A DNA stretch of 58,250 nt from Verrucomicrobiales bacterium (GTDB lineage Bacteria > Verrucomicrobiota > Verrucomicrobiia > Limisphaerales > UBA9464): positions 1 to 58,250 of the forward strand of contig JAIXXC010000228.1 in assembly GCA_027490985.1 (NCBI GenBank), given 5' to 3'. Positions 27,493 to 37,405 of this stretch are shown piece by piece. A program made the position numbers and the translations under genes. A model generated the notes under the pieces. That model was not told the DNA's origin. It did no database searches and saw nothing but the letters and a program-made list of their open reading frames with translations. Position 1 is the first letter of the stretch. Every line of letters begins with the position of its first letter.

Positions 27493-27888
27493 ATGCCTAC
27501 GATTAACCAGCTGGTCCGCAAGGGCCGCACCAAGATCAACTACAAGTCCAAGTCTCCGGCCTTGGAGAACGCGCCCTTCCGTCGTGGCGTTTGCCTGCAG
27601 GTCATGACCCGCACCCCCAAGAAGCCGAACTCCGCCATGCGGAAGGTGGCCAAGGTGCGTTTGACCAACGGCTTTGAAGTGATCGCCTATATCCCTGACG
27701 AGGGCCACAACCTCCAGGAGCACTCGATCGTTCTCGTCCGCGGCGGCCGCGTGAAAGATCTCCCCGGTGTCCGCTACCACATCGTCCGCGGCACCCTCGA
27801 CGCCGCCGGCGTCGAGAAGCGTCGCGTCAGCCGCTCCAAGTACGGCGTCAAGCGCCCGAAGGCCGGTGCCGCTGCCAAGAAGAAGTAA
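27493..27888 (+). CDS. rpsL: 30S ribosomal protein S12
   Basis: A 131-aa ribosomal protein at the decoding centre. It opens [11 protein letters not shown] and contains [32 protein letters not shown] and [11 protein letters not shown], the loop whose aspartate is methylthiolated by RimO in many bacteria. The TPKKPNSA loop has the normal lysines, so no streptomycin-resistance substitution is visible. The C-terminus extends beyond the usual KYGVKRPKA by the tail GAAAKKK. It is the first gene of the operon. Confidence 0.99.
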   Translation: MPTINQLVRKGRTKINYKSKSPALENAPFRRGVCLQVMTRTPKKPNSAMRKVAKVRLTNGFEVIAYIPDEGHNLQEHSIVLVRGGRVKDLPGVRYHIVRGTLDAAGVEKRRVSRSKYGVKRPKAGAAAKKK

Positions 27889-27912
27889 TCCAACTCCGTT
27901 TCCGATCTTTGT

Positions 27913-28386
27913 ATGTCCCGTCGTCGTCAAGCCATCAAGCGTTCCGTCATCGCGGACGCCAAGTATAACAGCGTCCTCGTCGGGCGCCTGGTGAACACCG
28001 TGATGTTCAGCGGCCAGAAGAATGTCGCCCGCCGCATCGTCTACGGAGCCATCGAGGCCCTGGCCGAGAAGACCCCTGGAGTCGATCCCCTGGAGATCGT
28101 CCAGCGCGCCATCGACAACGCCAAGCCGCGCATCGAGACCAAGGCCCGCCGCGTTGGCGGTGCCACCTATCAGGTCCCCATGGAGGTCACCCCGGATCGT
28201 CAAACCTCCCTCGCCATGCGTTGGATCGTGGGTTATGCCGACGACCGCAAGGGCATCCCCATGAAGCAGGCCTTGGCGACCGAGCTGCTCGAGGCCTATC
28301 AGGGTCAGGGCAACGCGATCCGCAAGCGTGACGACGTGCACAAGATGGCCCAGGCCAACAAGGCGTTCGCACACTTCCGCTGGTAA
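27913..28386 (+). CDS. rpsG: 30S ribosomal protein S7
   Basis: A 157-aa protein that nucleates assembly of the 30S head. Diagnostic stretches are MSRRRQA, KRSVIADAKYNSVLVGRLVN, GAIEALAEKTPGVDPLEI, RVGGATYQVPMEV and AQANKAFAHFRW. Length and ending match bacterial S7. It follows rpsL by 24 bases. A strong terminator hairpin follows, so only part of the transcript may continue into fusA. Confidence 0.99.
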   Translation: MSRRRQAIKRSVIADAKYNSVLVGRLVNTVMFSGQKNVARRIVYGAIEALAEKTPGVDPLEIVQRAIDNAKPRIETKARRVGGATYQVPMEVTPDRQTSLAMRWIVGYADDRKGIPMKQALATELLEAYQGQGNAIRKRDDVHKMAQANKAFAHFRW

Positions 28387-28402
28387 TCCATTCCTTTATG
28401 TG

Positions 28403-28431
28403 ACGCCCCGATGCCGAGTCGGGGCGTTTTT
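28403..28431 (+). terminator. Intrinsic terminator between rpsG and fusA
   Basis: A perfect 9-bp GC-rich stem (acgccccga / tcggggcgt) with a 7-base loop runs straight into five T residues. It lies 16 bases after rpsG and 30 bases before fusA. In an operon this is best read as an attenuator or a partial terminator; fusA may have its own transcription or depend on read-through. Confidence 0.85.
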
Positions 28432-28461
28432 CATCTCCAAAAACGACGATCTTTCCCATCC

Positions 28462-30648
<2,187 letters not shown>

Positions 30649-30682
30649 TCTCCCTCCACAAAACTCAAACCTGTTCTTTGCA

Positions 30683-30991
30683 ATGGCTGGACAACGTATC
30701 CGTATCCGACTCAAAGCCTACGACCACCGGGTCATTGACGCTTCGGCGAGTGAAATCGTCGAGACCGTCAAGCGCTCCGGCGCCCGTGTCGCTGGCCCAA
30801 TCCCCCTCCCGACCAAGATCGAGCGCCTGACCGTGCTTCGTTCGCCCCACGCGGACAAGAAGTCGCAGGAATCGTTCGAGCAGCGCACCCACAAGCGCCT
30901 GCTGGACATCCTCGATCCCACTGCGAAGACCGTGGACGAGCTCAAGAAGCTCAACCTCCCGGCCGGCGTCGACATCCAAATCAAGATCTAA
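30683..30991 (+). CDS. rpsJ: 30S ribosomal protein S10
   Basis: A 102-aa protein that opens the S10 operon and, with NusB, also acts in antitermination. It starts [19 protein letters not shown], then [35 protein letters not shown] and THKRLLDI, all standard S10 blocks. The residue after Arg/His of the flexible tip (HADKKS) is preserved. The start ATG lies 34 bases after fusA; the track's earlier start is inside fusA. Confidence 0.99.
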   Translation: MAGQRIRIRLKAYDHRVIDASASEIVETVKRSGARVAGPIPLPTKIERLTVLRSPHADKKSQESFEQRTHKRLLDILDPTAKTVDELKKLNLPAGVDIQIKI

Positions 30992-31002
30992 CTTTCCCAG
31001 CC

Positions 31003-31788
31003 ATGCCTCTCGGACTTATCGGACTCAAGGTGGGTCATACCCGTGTGTATGACTCCAACGGTGTACTCGTGCCCGTCACGGTCGTCCATGTCGGACCCAA
31101 CCGGGTGCTTCAGGTCAAGACCAAGGCCTCCAAAGACGGCTACGACGCCGTCCAGCTGGGCTACGGTGACCAGAAGATCGGACGCCTGACCAAGGCGGTC
31201 GTCGGTCACCTGGCCAAGCAGGGTGTCAAGGTCGACGCCGCTGGACAGAACGGCGAACAGCCGGTGCTCACCGGCGTCAAGCGCATCCGCGAATTCCGCG
31301 ACTTCTCCAAGGAAGTGAAGTCGGGAGACACCGTGGGCGCCGACCTCTTCCAGGCCGGACAGTTCGTGGACGCCATCGGCACCACGAAGGGTCGCGGTTT
31401 CGAGGGTGTCGTCGGCCGCTGGAGCTTCCGCGGCGGTGATTCCACTCACGGCGCCAAGGGCTGGCACCGTCGTTCAGGCGCCATCGGTCAGCGCCTCTTC
31501 CCCGGCACCGTCATGCGCGGCATGAAGATGCCCGGTCACATGGGCGTGGTGCGTCGTACGTCGCAGAATCTGGAGATCATCCAGGTTCGTCCCGACGACA
31601 ACGTGCTCCTCATCAAGGGCAATTTCCCGGGCAGCGAGGGAGACTATTGCATCATCCGTGAAGCGAAGAAGATCTCGATCAACTCCGCTCGCCTGAAGCA
31701 GATCACCGACGCCCGCAAGAAGGCGAAGGACGCTGCCACGGCCAAGAAGGACGACAAGAAGGCCGCCGCCGCCGCCAAGAAGAAGTAA
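31003..31788 (+). CDS. rplC: 50S ribosomal protein L3
   Basis: A 261-aa protein that reaches the peptidyl-transferase centre. It opens MPLGLIGLKVGHTRVYDSNG and has FVDAIGTTKGRGFEGVVGRW, RSGAIGQRLFPGTVMRGMKMPGHMG, and RRTSQNLEIIQVRPDDNVLLIKG. It is longer than typical bacterial L3 (about 210 aa) because of a C-terminal Lys/Ala tail of around 30 residues ending KKAAAAAKKK. Eleven bases separate it from rpsJ. Confidence 0.99.
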   Translation: MPLGLIGLKVGHTRVYDSNGVLVPVTVVHVGPNRVLQVKTKASKDGYDAVQLGYGDQKIGRLTKAVVGHLAKQGVKVDAAGQNGEQPVLTGVKRIREFRDFSKEVKSGDTVGADLFQAGQFVDAIGTTKGRGFEGVVGRWSFRGGDSTHGAKGWHRRSGAIGQRLFPGTVMRGMKMPGHMGVVRRTSQNLEIIQVRPDDNVLLIKGNFPGSEGDYCIIREAKKISINSARLKQITDARKKAKDAATAKKDDKKAAAAAKKK

Positions 31789-31804
31789 CTAAGGAACCTG
31801 TTCC

Positions 31805-32431
31805 ATGAAACTTTCGATCAAAGACTCCAAGGGAAACGCCGCCGGCGAGCTCGATGTCCGTTTCGAGTTGATTGCCGACGGTCGCGGTACCCAGGCCGTC
31901 CACGACACCGTGGTCGCCTACAACGCTGCCCAGCGCAGCGGCACCGCCTGCACCAAGACCATGGGTGATGTTGCCGGCACCGGCAAAAAGCCCTGGCGCC
32001 AGAAGGGAACCGGTCGCGCCCGCGCCGGCTCCTTCGCCAGCCCCCTGTGGCGCGGCGGTGGCGTGGTGTTCGGCCCGAAGCCCCGTGACTTCTCCAAGAA
32101 GGTCAACAAGAAGGTCAAGAACCTCGCCCTCCGCAAGGCGCTCAGCGAGCGTCTGAAGTCGGGTGACGTGGTCCTGATCAGCGACCTGAAGCTCGCCGCC
32201 GCGAAGACCAAAGACTTCGTGTCCGTGCTGCAGGCCCTCGGTCTCGACGGCAACACCAACCTCGTGGTCCTGGGTGCGGCCGACAAGTCCGCCTACCTCG
32301 CCAGCCGCAATGTGGCCGGCGTCGAGCTCAAGACCGCCGATCTGGTCAACACCTACGACCTGCTCAAGTACGACAAGCTCGTCTTCACCAAGGCCGGCTT
32401 CGAGGCGGTCGAGGCGCGCATCGCCAAGTAA
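31805..32431 (+). CDS. rplD: 50S ribosomal protein L4
   Basis: A 208-aa L4 protein; in enterobacteria it also represses the S10 operon by binding its leader. Typical blocks are the loop TGKKPWRQKGTGRARAGSFASPLWRGGGVVFGPKPRDF and the C-terminal NTYDLLKYDKLVFTKAGFEAVEARI. Whether it autoregulates here is open because the S10 genes follow fusA directly. A weak aaggaa lies 13 bases before the ATG. Confidence 0.98.
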   Translation: MKLSIKDSKGNAAGELDVRFELIADGRGTQAVHDTVVAYNAAQRSGTACTKTMGDVAGTGKKPWRQKGTGRARAGSFASPLWRGGGVVFGPKPRDFSKKVNKKVKNLALRKALSERLKSGDVVLISDLKLAAAKTKDFVSVLQALGLDGNTNLVVLGAADKSAYLASRNVAGVELKTADLVNTYDLLKYDKLVFTKAGFEAVEARIAK

Positions 32432-32449
32432 CCAGAAAGGGAAACCAAC

Positions 32450-32731
32450 ATGACCATTTTCGACACCATCAAGACGGTCCGCATCACTGAGAAGGCGGCC
32501 CTTCAGACCGAAAAGTTCAACAAGTACACCCTTCTGGCCGATCGCCGCGCTTCCGCGCCGCAGATCAAGAAGGCCGTGGAGCAGCTCTTCAACGTCAAGG
32601 TGACCAAGGTCAACACGGCGAACTACGAGGGCAAGGCCCGTCGCCAGATGACCAAGGCCGCCGGCAAGAGCAGCGACTACAAGAAGGCCGTCGTCACCCT
32701 CAAGAAGGGCGACAAGATCGCCTTGGTGTAA
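32450..32731 (+). CDS. rplW: 50S ribosomal protein L23
   Basis: A 93-aa protein at the peptide exit tunnel, contact site for trigger factor and SRP. It has the L23 opening TIKTVRITEKAALQTEKFNKYTLLADRRASAPQIKKAVEQLFNVKVTKVNTANYEGKARR. Length is normal. The gene ends the ribosomal block: where rplB should begin, a terminator and an unrelated AAA ATPase gene lie instead. Confidence 0.97.
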   Translation: MTIFDTIKTVRITEKAALQTEKFNKYTLLADRRASAPQIKKAVEQLFNVKVTKVNTANYEGKARRQMTKAAGKSSDYKKAVVTLKKGDKIALV

Positions 32732-32753
32732 TCCACACTCGATCCGTTTGCTT

Positions 32754-32793
32754 CAACGGCGCAGGACTCGCGAGGGTCTTGCGCCGTTGTTGT
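32754..32793 (+). terminator. Terminator ending the S10 block after rplW
   Basis: A 14-bp stem (caacggcgcaggac pairing with gtcttgcgccgttg, one G-T pair) closes an 8-base loop 22 bases after the rplW stop and is followed by ttgttc. Strong stem, moderately T-rich tail. Confidence 0.7.
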
Positions 32794-32827
32794 TCACCCC
32801 GTTGCTCTCGCCGTACGCAACCGGATC

Positions 32828-32856
32828 TTTTCCCAAACAGAGCCTGTCCCTAGTGT
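32828..32856 (+). promoter_or_regulatory. Weak promoter candidate before rarA
   Basis: TTTTCC, a 17-base spacer and TAGTGT precede the rarA GTG at 32863. If real, the transcript would begin at or next to the start codon. Motif match is weak. Confidence 0.25.
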
Positions 32857-32862
32857 CGAGCC

Positions 32863-34302
32863 GTGTCGCAGTCGAACCTCTTTGAATTGGGCGGTGCATC
32901 GGGCGTGCCCGACCCGGCCAAGCCGGACGGCACGGCACTGCACGGGCTCGGTGCGGAGCGAGCGATGTCGGCAGCCCCGCTGGCCTCGCGCATGCGGCCC
33001 CGGACCCTCGAGGAATACTCCGGACAGCGCCACCTGCTGGCCCCCGGCCTGTTGCTCCGCCGGGCCATCGATGCCGACCGCATCCAGTCGCTCATCTTCT
33101 TCGGCCCTCCGGGCACCGGAAAGACCACCCTGGCCCAGATCATCGCAGCCCGCTCGAAATCCCGATTCGAGAAGCTCAATGCGGTCGAGTCGAATCTGGC
33201 CGAGATGCGCCGCGTGCTGCAGGGAGCGAACCATCGGCTTCGCAACACCGGCGAGTCCACCCTGCTCTTCATCGACGAGATCCACCGGTTCAATCGGGCC
33301 CAACAGGATGTGCTGTTGCCGGATGTGGAAAGTGGCGCGGTGAAGCTCATCGGCGCCACCACCCACAATCCGTTCTTCTTCATCAACTCGCCGCTGGTCT
33401 CCCGGTCGCAAGTCTTCGAGCTCCGCGCCCTCGAGGAATCCGACCTGCTGGACCTGTTGCGACGCGCTCTGTCGGACCCCGACCGCGGCCTCGGGCACCA
33501 ACGCATCGCCGCCGAACCCGAGGCTCTGGCCCATCTGGCCCGCATCTCGGATGGCGATGCCCGCAAGGCGTTGAACTCCATCGAGATCGCCGCACTGACC
33601 ACCCCGCCCGGCCCCGACGGGATCATCCGGATCAGTCTGGCGGTCGCCGAGGAGTGCATCCAACGCAAGGCCATCGTCTACGACGGGGATGGCGACGCCC
33701 ACTACGACACCATCAGCGCCTTCATCAAGTCGATGCGCGGCAGCGACCCCGACGCCACGCTCTACTGGTTGGCCAAGATGATCCACGCCGGCGAGGATCC
33801 CCGGTTCATCGCCCGGCGCATCATGATCCATGCGGCCGAGGATGTCGGATTGGCCGACCCGATGGCCCTCATCTTGGCCACCGCCGCCTGCCAGGCCGCG
33901 GAGGTCATCGGCTGGCCCGAGGCCCGGATTCCCATCGCCGAAGCGGCCCTCTACATCGCCACCGCCCACAAAAGCAACTCGGTGGTCAAAGCCATCGATG
34001 CGGCCCTGGAGGACATCCGATCCGGACGGACCTTGGCCGTGCCGAACCACTTGCGGGATGGGCATTACGCGGGATCCAAGGTGCTCGGACACGGCGAAGG
34101 CTACCGCTACGCCCACGATTTCCCCGGACACCATGTCACCCAGGATTATCTGGGGGCCGCCCGGCGTTTCTATGAGCCCACGACCCAGGGCCACGAGCGG
34201 AAAATCTCGGAACGGCTGGATCAATGGCGTCGGGCTTCAGCCGGGAGCCCACCGTCCTCGCCCCCTGCCCCGGGCGGTTCGTCCGAAGCACCCAAGTCCT
34301 GA
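32863..34302 (+). CDS. rarA: Replication-associated recombination protein A (RarA/MgsA, AAA+ ATPase)
   Basis: A 479-aa AAA+ protein related to clamp loaders that acts at stalled forks and binds SSB. The core opens LASRMRPRTLEEYSGQRHLLAPG and has Walker A FFGPPGTGKTTLAQII at about residue 83, sensor/Walker B LLFIDEIHRFNRAQQDVLLPDVESG, GATTHNPFF and arginine-finger region SRSQVFEL. The MgsA C-terminal domain follows (DPDATLYWLAKMIHAGEDPRFIARR, YATAHKSNSV region, DGHYAGSKVLGHGEGYRYAHDFPG). The start is GTG. The last 30 residues are a Pro/Ser-rich tail. It converges with the S4-domain gene. Confidence 0.95.
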   Translation: MSQSNLFELGGASGVPDPAKPDGTALHGLGAERAMSAAPLASRMRPRTLEEYSGQRHLLAPGLLLRRAIDADRIQSLIFFGPPGTGKTTLAQIIAARSKSRFEKLNAVESNLAEMRRVLQGANHRLRNTGESTLLFIDEIHRFNRAQQDVLLPDVESGAVKLIGATTHNPFFFINSPLVSRSQVFELRALEESDLLDLLRRALSDPDRGLGHQRIAAEPEALAHLARISDGDARKALNSIEIAALTTPPGPDGIIRISLAVAEECIQRKAIVYDGDGDAHYDTISAFIKSMRGSDPDATLYWLAKMIHAGEDPRFIARRIMIHAAEDVGLADPMALILATAACQAAEVIGWPEARIPIAEAALYIATAHKSNSVVKAIDAALEDIRSGRTLAVPNHLRDGHYAGSKVLGHGEGYRYAHDFPGHHVTQDYLGAARRFYEPTTQGHERKISERLDQWRRASAGSPPSSPPAPGGSSEAPKS

Positions 34303-34321
34303 GCCCCGGATCCTGACCTCT

Positions 34322-34362
34322 GCCCGCAATGTCGACCACCGACGGAGGCCGTTTTTGCGGGC
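34322..34362. other. Hairpin in the convergent rarA/S4-domain intergenic region
   Basis: An 8-bp inverted repeat (gcccgcaa / ttgcgggc) with a 25-base loop may act as a bidirectional terminator for two genes that point at each other. The arm gcccgcaa also resembles part of the repeats at 44.74-44.90 kb. Confidence 0.35.
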
Positions 34363-34389
34363 TCACGGGCTCACGGGCTCACGGCCTCA
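34358..34389. repeat. Octamer tandem repeat, three exact copies plus one variant
   Basis: The unit cgggctca is repeated three times, followed by cggcctca. It lies between convergent genes and overlaps the right arm of the hairpin. No spacer structure as in CRISPR arrays. Confidence 0.7.
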
Positions 34390-34409
34390 AATACCATCCC
34401 CGGTTTCGA

Positions 34410-34775
34410 TCAACCGAGATCGCTCCACCGTTCGATCTGTCGGCGTTCGCGCTTGGTCGGCCTCCCCAGCCCGCGTGCCCTGAATCCGGGTTCCAAGGCC
34501 TTCTGCCGCGCTTCCTCCCGGGCCTCCGGCGGGGTCAGATCCTGGGCGAACGCAGCCACATCGGGTGCCGAAACCCGACGCGGCGGGAACCCCAGCACCT
34601 TGTAGACGCGGGTGATGTCCCCGGTGCGGGCCGACACCGTTTCGCCCGCCTTGGCCTCCCGAGCCGGCTTGATCGCCACGCCATCGACCAGCACCCGCCC
34701 GTCCTTGATGGCCTCCTGGGCCAGAGACCGCGATCGGTACAACCGAATGTTCCAGAGCCACTGATCCCAGCGCAT
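34410..34775 (-). CDS. S4-domain RNA-binding protein, HslR-like
   Basis: A 121-aa protein starting at MRWDQWLW. The S4 domain occupies roughly residues 1-60: RWDQWLWNIRLYRSRSLAQEAIKDGRVLVDGV followed by AIKPAREAKAGETVSA is the standard helix-turn-strand S4 fold of HslR. A charged C-terminal tail ends RPTKRERRQIERW, as in HslR. In E. coli HslR (Hsp15) rescues 50S subunits carrying stuck nascent chains. The track extends the frame 67 codons further with a GTG start that overlaps the divergent ribbon-helix-helix gene; I reject that because S4 proteins of this group start directly at this motif. Confidence 0.85.
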   Translation of the reverse strand: MRWDQWLWNIRLYRSRSLAQEAIKDGRVLVDGVAIKPAREAKAGETVSARTGDITRVYKVLGFPPRRVSAPDVAAFAQDLTPPEAREEARQKALEPGFRARGLGRPTKRERRQIERWSDLG

Positions 34776-34809
34776 GCGGGCAGCATGAAGCATCGCGGCC
34801 GAAGCGCCA

Positions 34810-34839
34810 ACGCTTCCGAGGGACACGCTTCCGAAGGAT
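34810..34839. repeat. 15-bp tandem repeat, two imperfect copies
   Basis: acgcttccgagggac is followed directly by acgcttccgaaggat (13 of 15 identical) in the divergent region between the S4-domain gene and the ribbon-helix-helix gene. Tandem repeats like this are often operators for ribbon-helix-helix repressors, but it lies about 95 bases before that gene, so function is a guess. Confidence 0.5.
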
Positions 34840-34933
34840 AGGCGGCGGGTCTCACGGACCCATCCATGAGATTTTCGCCGATGGAGCAATCGAGCAATAC
34901 CCCGAAACCCGTGCTGATAGGGAATACCTCCCC

Positions 34934-35158
34934 ATGCTATCGGCCATGAGAATCGCCATCGATGTTCCCGATGCACTCATCGCGTCACTGGACCGTGTCA
35001 GTGCGCTCGAACGACCTTCCCGGGCAGCAGTGATCCGCGATGCGATCACCGAAGACCTCAAGGTTGAATCCCTATCGGCCGCGGAAGAGGCCTTCGGGCT
35101 TTGGAAGAAGAGTCAGGTGGACGGCGTCCAATACCCCAAGTCTCTCCGTGACGAGTAG
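34934..35158 (+). CDS. Ribbon-helix-helix (CopG/MetJ-type) DNA-binding protein, antitoxin-like
   Basis: A 74-aa protein whose N-terminal half is a ribbon-helix-helix domain: strand MRIAIDVPDALIASLDRV, then RPSRAAVIRDAITEDL, the two-helix pattern of CopG-type repressors. The C-terminal part (AAEEAFGLWKKSQVDGVQYPKSLRDE) is where antitoxins of this type wrap around a toxin. No toxin gene (MazF, PIN, RelE) follows; the next 138 bases hold no credible ORF and then hldA. An alternative start is MRIAIDV four codons later. It is an orphan regulator or a decayed toxin-antitoxin module. Confidence 0.65.
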   Translation: MLSAMRIAIDVPDALIASLDRVSALERPSRAAVIRDAITEDLKVESLSAAEEAFGLWKKSQVDGVQYPKSLRDE

Positions 35159-35296
35159 GAATGCCGATGAAGGCAGGTCTCGGCCGATCCGGATCGATTT
35201 AACGGTAAGGAAAGGAATGGCTGAAACTCACACCAGAACGACAGAGCAAAAAGAATCGGTGGTCGCAGCCGACGGGGGATTCTACGATTCCGCCCG

Positions 35297-36310
35297 ATGA
35301 GTGACCTGTCGAAGTCGCGGCTCGCAGAACTGCTCGGGGCCGCCTCCAAGGCCCGCCTGTGGGTCGTCGGAGACGTGATGCTGGACCAATTCGTCTGGGG
35401 ACGCGTGAGCCGAATCTCGCCCGAGGCCCCGGTGCCCGTCGTCGATTTCGACCGCGAACACCTCATGCCCGGGGGAGCGGCCAATGTCGCCCGGAACGTC
35501 ACGGCCCTGTCGGGCAACGCCGAGTTGGCCGGAGTGATCGGCAAGGACGAGGCCGGCCAAACCCTTCGGGAGTTGCTGGCCTCGGAGCGCATCGGTTGCC
35601 GCAGTCTGGTTTCCAGCACCCGACGCCGCACGACCACCAAGATGCGCATCGTCGCCGGCCAGCAACAAATCGTGCGGCTCGACCGCGAGACCCGCGGCGA
35701 GATCGACGAGGCCACCACCCAAGCACTGCTCACCAAACTCGAGCGTGCCCTGCCCCGGCTCGATGGGGTGGTCGTGGGCGACTACGGCAAGGGCGTCGTC
35801 ACCCAGGCCTTGCTCGATGGCATCCGGGAGCGCTGCAAACAGGCCGGATGCTGGATCAGCGTGGATCCCAAGCCGGTGCACTCGCTGGATCTGCGTGGGC
35901 TTTCCCTGATCACCCCCAACCGCAAGGAGGCCTTCGAACTGGCGGGGATCGAAGACTCGGTCCGGGCCGCCGATCCGATGGCCGACCGACCGCTGCAGGA
36001 GGCCGTCCGGAGACTCCAGGACACCCTCCGGCCCGCGTTGCTGCTGGTCACTCTGGGCGAACTCGGGATGCTGCTCTGCCGGCGCGATCAACCGCCCTTC
36101 CATGTGCCCACCGTGGCCCGCGAGGTGTTCGACGTGTCGGGCGCCGGCGACACGGTGATCGCCGCGTTCACACTGGCCATCGCGGCCGGAGCCTCGCCGA
36201 TCGAGGCCACCGTGTTCTCGAATCACGCGGCCGGCGTGGTGGTGGGCAAGCGGGGCACGGCCACCGTCAGCCCGTCGGAACTCCGCGCAACCTTCGATGA
36301 AGCCGATTGA
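35297..36310 (+). CDS. hldA: D-glycero-beta-D-manno-heptose-7-phosphate kinase (RfaE1/HldA)
   Basis: A 337-aa PfkB-family sugar kinase that phosphorylates heptose-7-phosphate at C1 in ADP-heptose synthesis for LPS. Signatures are VVGDVMLDQFVWGRVSRISPEAPVPVV, MPGGAANVARNV, KMRIVAGQQQIVRLDRE, LITPNRKEAF and the ATP/anion-hole motif DVSGAGDTVIAAF. The E. coli HldE nucleotidyltransferase domain is absent: the protein ends after the kinase domain, so this is the split type and the RfaE2 part must be elsewhere. It is followed after 4 bases by gmhB, consistent with a heptose operon. The short stretch before it (35159-35296) holds no gene I can support. Confidence 0.95.
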   Translation: MSDLSKSRLAELLGAASKARLWVVGDVMLDQFVWGRVSRISPEAPVPVVDFDREHLMPGGAANVARNVTALSGNAELAGVIGKDEAGQTLRELLASERIGCRSLVSSTRRRTTTKMRIVAGQQQIVRLDRETRGEIDEATTQALLTKLERALPRLDGVVVGDYGKGVVTQALLDGIRERCKQAGCWISVDPKPVHSLDLRGLSLITPNRKEAFELAGIEDSVRAADPMADRPLQEAVRRLQDTLRPALLLVTLGELGMLLCRRDQPPFHVPTVAREVFDVSGAGDTVIAAFTLAIAAGASPIEATVFSNHAAGVVVGKRGTATVSPSELRATFDEAD

Positions 36311-36314
36311 CCCC

Positions 36315-36869
36315 ATGAGACCGGCCATTTTCCTCGATCGCGACGGAACCCTGATCGTTGAAAAGCACTACCTGCACCGCCCCGAAGAGGTCGAGATCTT
36401 CGCCGAGGCCGCCCCCGCCCTGCGCCGGTTGAGTCAGGCCGGCTTCGCGCTGGTGGTGGTCACCAACCAGTCCGGTGTGGGCCGGGGCTACTACACCGAG
36501 GCCGATGTCCACCGGGTGCACGATCACATCCGCACCGAGATGGCCCGGGCCGGAGTCGAGTTCCTCAAGTTCTACTCGGCCTTCGAGGCCCCGGACCAAC
36601 CGAGCCGCGGCCGAAAACCCTCGCCGCAGTACCTCTGGGACGCACGCGATGAATTCCAGCTGGACCTCGCGGGCAGCTACATGGTCGGCGACAAGCGCAT
36701 CGATCTGGAGGCCGGCTGGAATGCCGGAGTGAAGCGGAGCATCCTGGTTCGCACCGGGTACGGCGCTGAACTGGAACGCCAAGAGGGCTCCTCGCTCGAT
36801 CCGGCGATCGTGGTCGACGGTTGGCGCCAGGTGGCCGACCGGATCCTGTCGCTCGACACCCCCCGCTGA
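36315..36869 (+). CDS. gmhB: D-glycero-D-manno-heptose 1,7-bisphosphate phosphatase-like HAD protein
   Basis: A 184-aa HAD-IIIA phosphatase; an ATG six codons upstream overlaps the hldA stop. Catalytic motifs are FLDRDGTLI at residue 6, VVVTNQSGVGRGYYTE, GRKPSP and VGDKRIDLEAGWNAG. In most GmhB enzymes a zinc-binding loop with several cysteines precedes the RKPxPG motif; here that loop reads FYSAFEAPDQPSRGRKP and has no cysteine, so a zinc site is absent. Role by context: removal of the C7 phosphate during ADP-heptose synthesis. A histidinol-phosphatase activity cannot be excluded from sequence. It converges with apaG nine bases away. Confidence 0.87.
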   Translation: MRPAIFLDRDGTLIVEKHYLHRPEEVEIFAEAAPALRRLSQAGFALVVVTNQSGVGRGYYTEADVHRVHDHIRTEMARAGVEFLKFYSAFEAPDQPSRGRKPSPQYLWDARDEFQLDLAGSYMVGDKRIDLEAGWNAGVKRSILVRTGYGAELERQEGSSLDPAIVVDGWRQVADRILSLDTPR

Positions 36870-36878
36870 ACAAGTCCT

Positions 36879-37271
36879 TCAGCACTCCCGGGCCCCGGGA
36901 ACTTCCATCCTGAAACGCGGGATGCGAACCACCACCCGTCGCCCGGAATCGTCCACCCCGAGGTAGGCCCCTTCGGCCACGGCCGAATGGGTCCCGATGA
37001 TGTGACGGCTGTTGTAGCTGAACTTGCCACCGGGCGGAATGACCGGGGTTTCACCGACCACGCCATCGCCCTCGACCACCAGCACCGTGTCGTCTTCGTG
37101 GGTGACCACCCACTTGCGTCCGCGGATCGTCACCGGCACCGGCGACTGATTGTGGATCGAGATGAAATAGATGAAGGAATGCGGTTTGTCGGACTGGTCG
37201 GCCCCGAGCCGCTGATAGAGCAGGCGGTCCACCGTGACCTTCAGTCCGGGCAACTCGATCAGTTCTCCCAT
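36879..37271 (-). CDS. apaG: ApaG-domain protein
   Basis: A 130-aa protein starting MGELIELPGLKVTVDRL, with an ApaG (DUF525) domain from about residue 5 to 125. Typical family positions include FIYFISIHNQSPVPVTIRGRKWVVTHEDDTVLVVEGDGVVGETPVIPPGGKFSY and the strand ending EGAYLGV. ApaG has an immunoglobulin-like fold; its molecular function is unresolved. No apaH is next to it. Two starts are possible, the ATG here and another three codons upstream (MGTMGEL). It lies divergent from miaB and converges with gmhB. Confidence 0.85.
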   Translation of the reverse strand: MGELIELPGLKVTVDRLLYQRLGADQSDKPHSFIYFISIHNQSPVPVTIRGRKWVVTHEDDTVLVVEGDGVVGETPVIPPGGKFSYNSRHIIGTHSAVAEGAYLGVDDSGRRVVVRIPRFRMEVPGAREC

Positions 37272-37405
37272 GGTTCCCATCTGAGCGGATCCTAGACCCG
37301 GAGGGTGGATTGACAAGAACCCGGTCCCCTCTTTCGAAAGCCGGTGCGCTTGGGCGTGGCTTCCCGATGACGGGCGCGATACGGTCGCCCGCGACGTTCG
37401 ACACC

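Noticed and set aside
34358-34389. Octamer repeats as a small CRISPR array
   Set aside because: Units are 8 bp, contiguous, without spacers and without cas genes nearby.
35040-35300. 86-aa ORF downstream of the ribbon-helix-helix gene as a possible toxin
   Set aside because: It overlaps that gene, and its text shows no MazF, PIN or RelE features.
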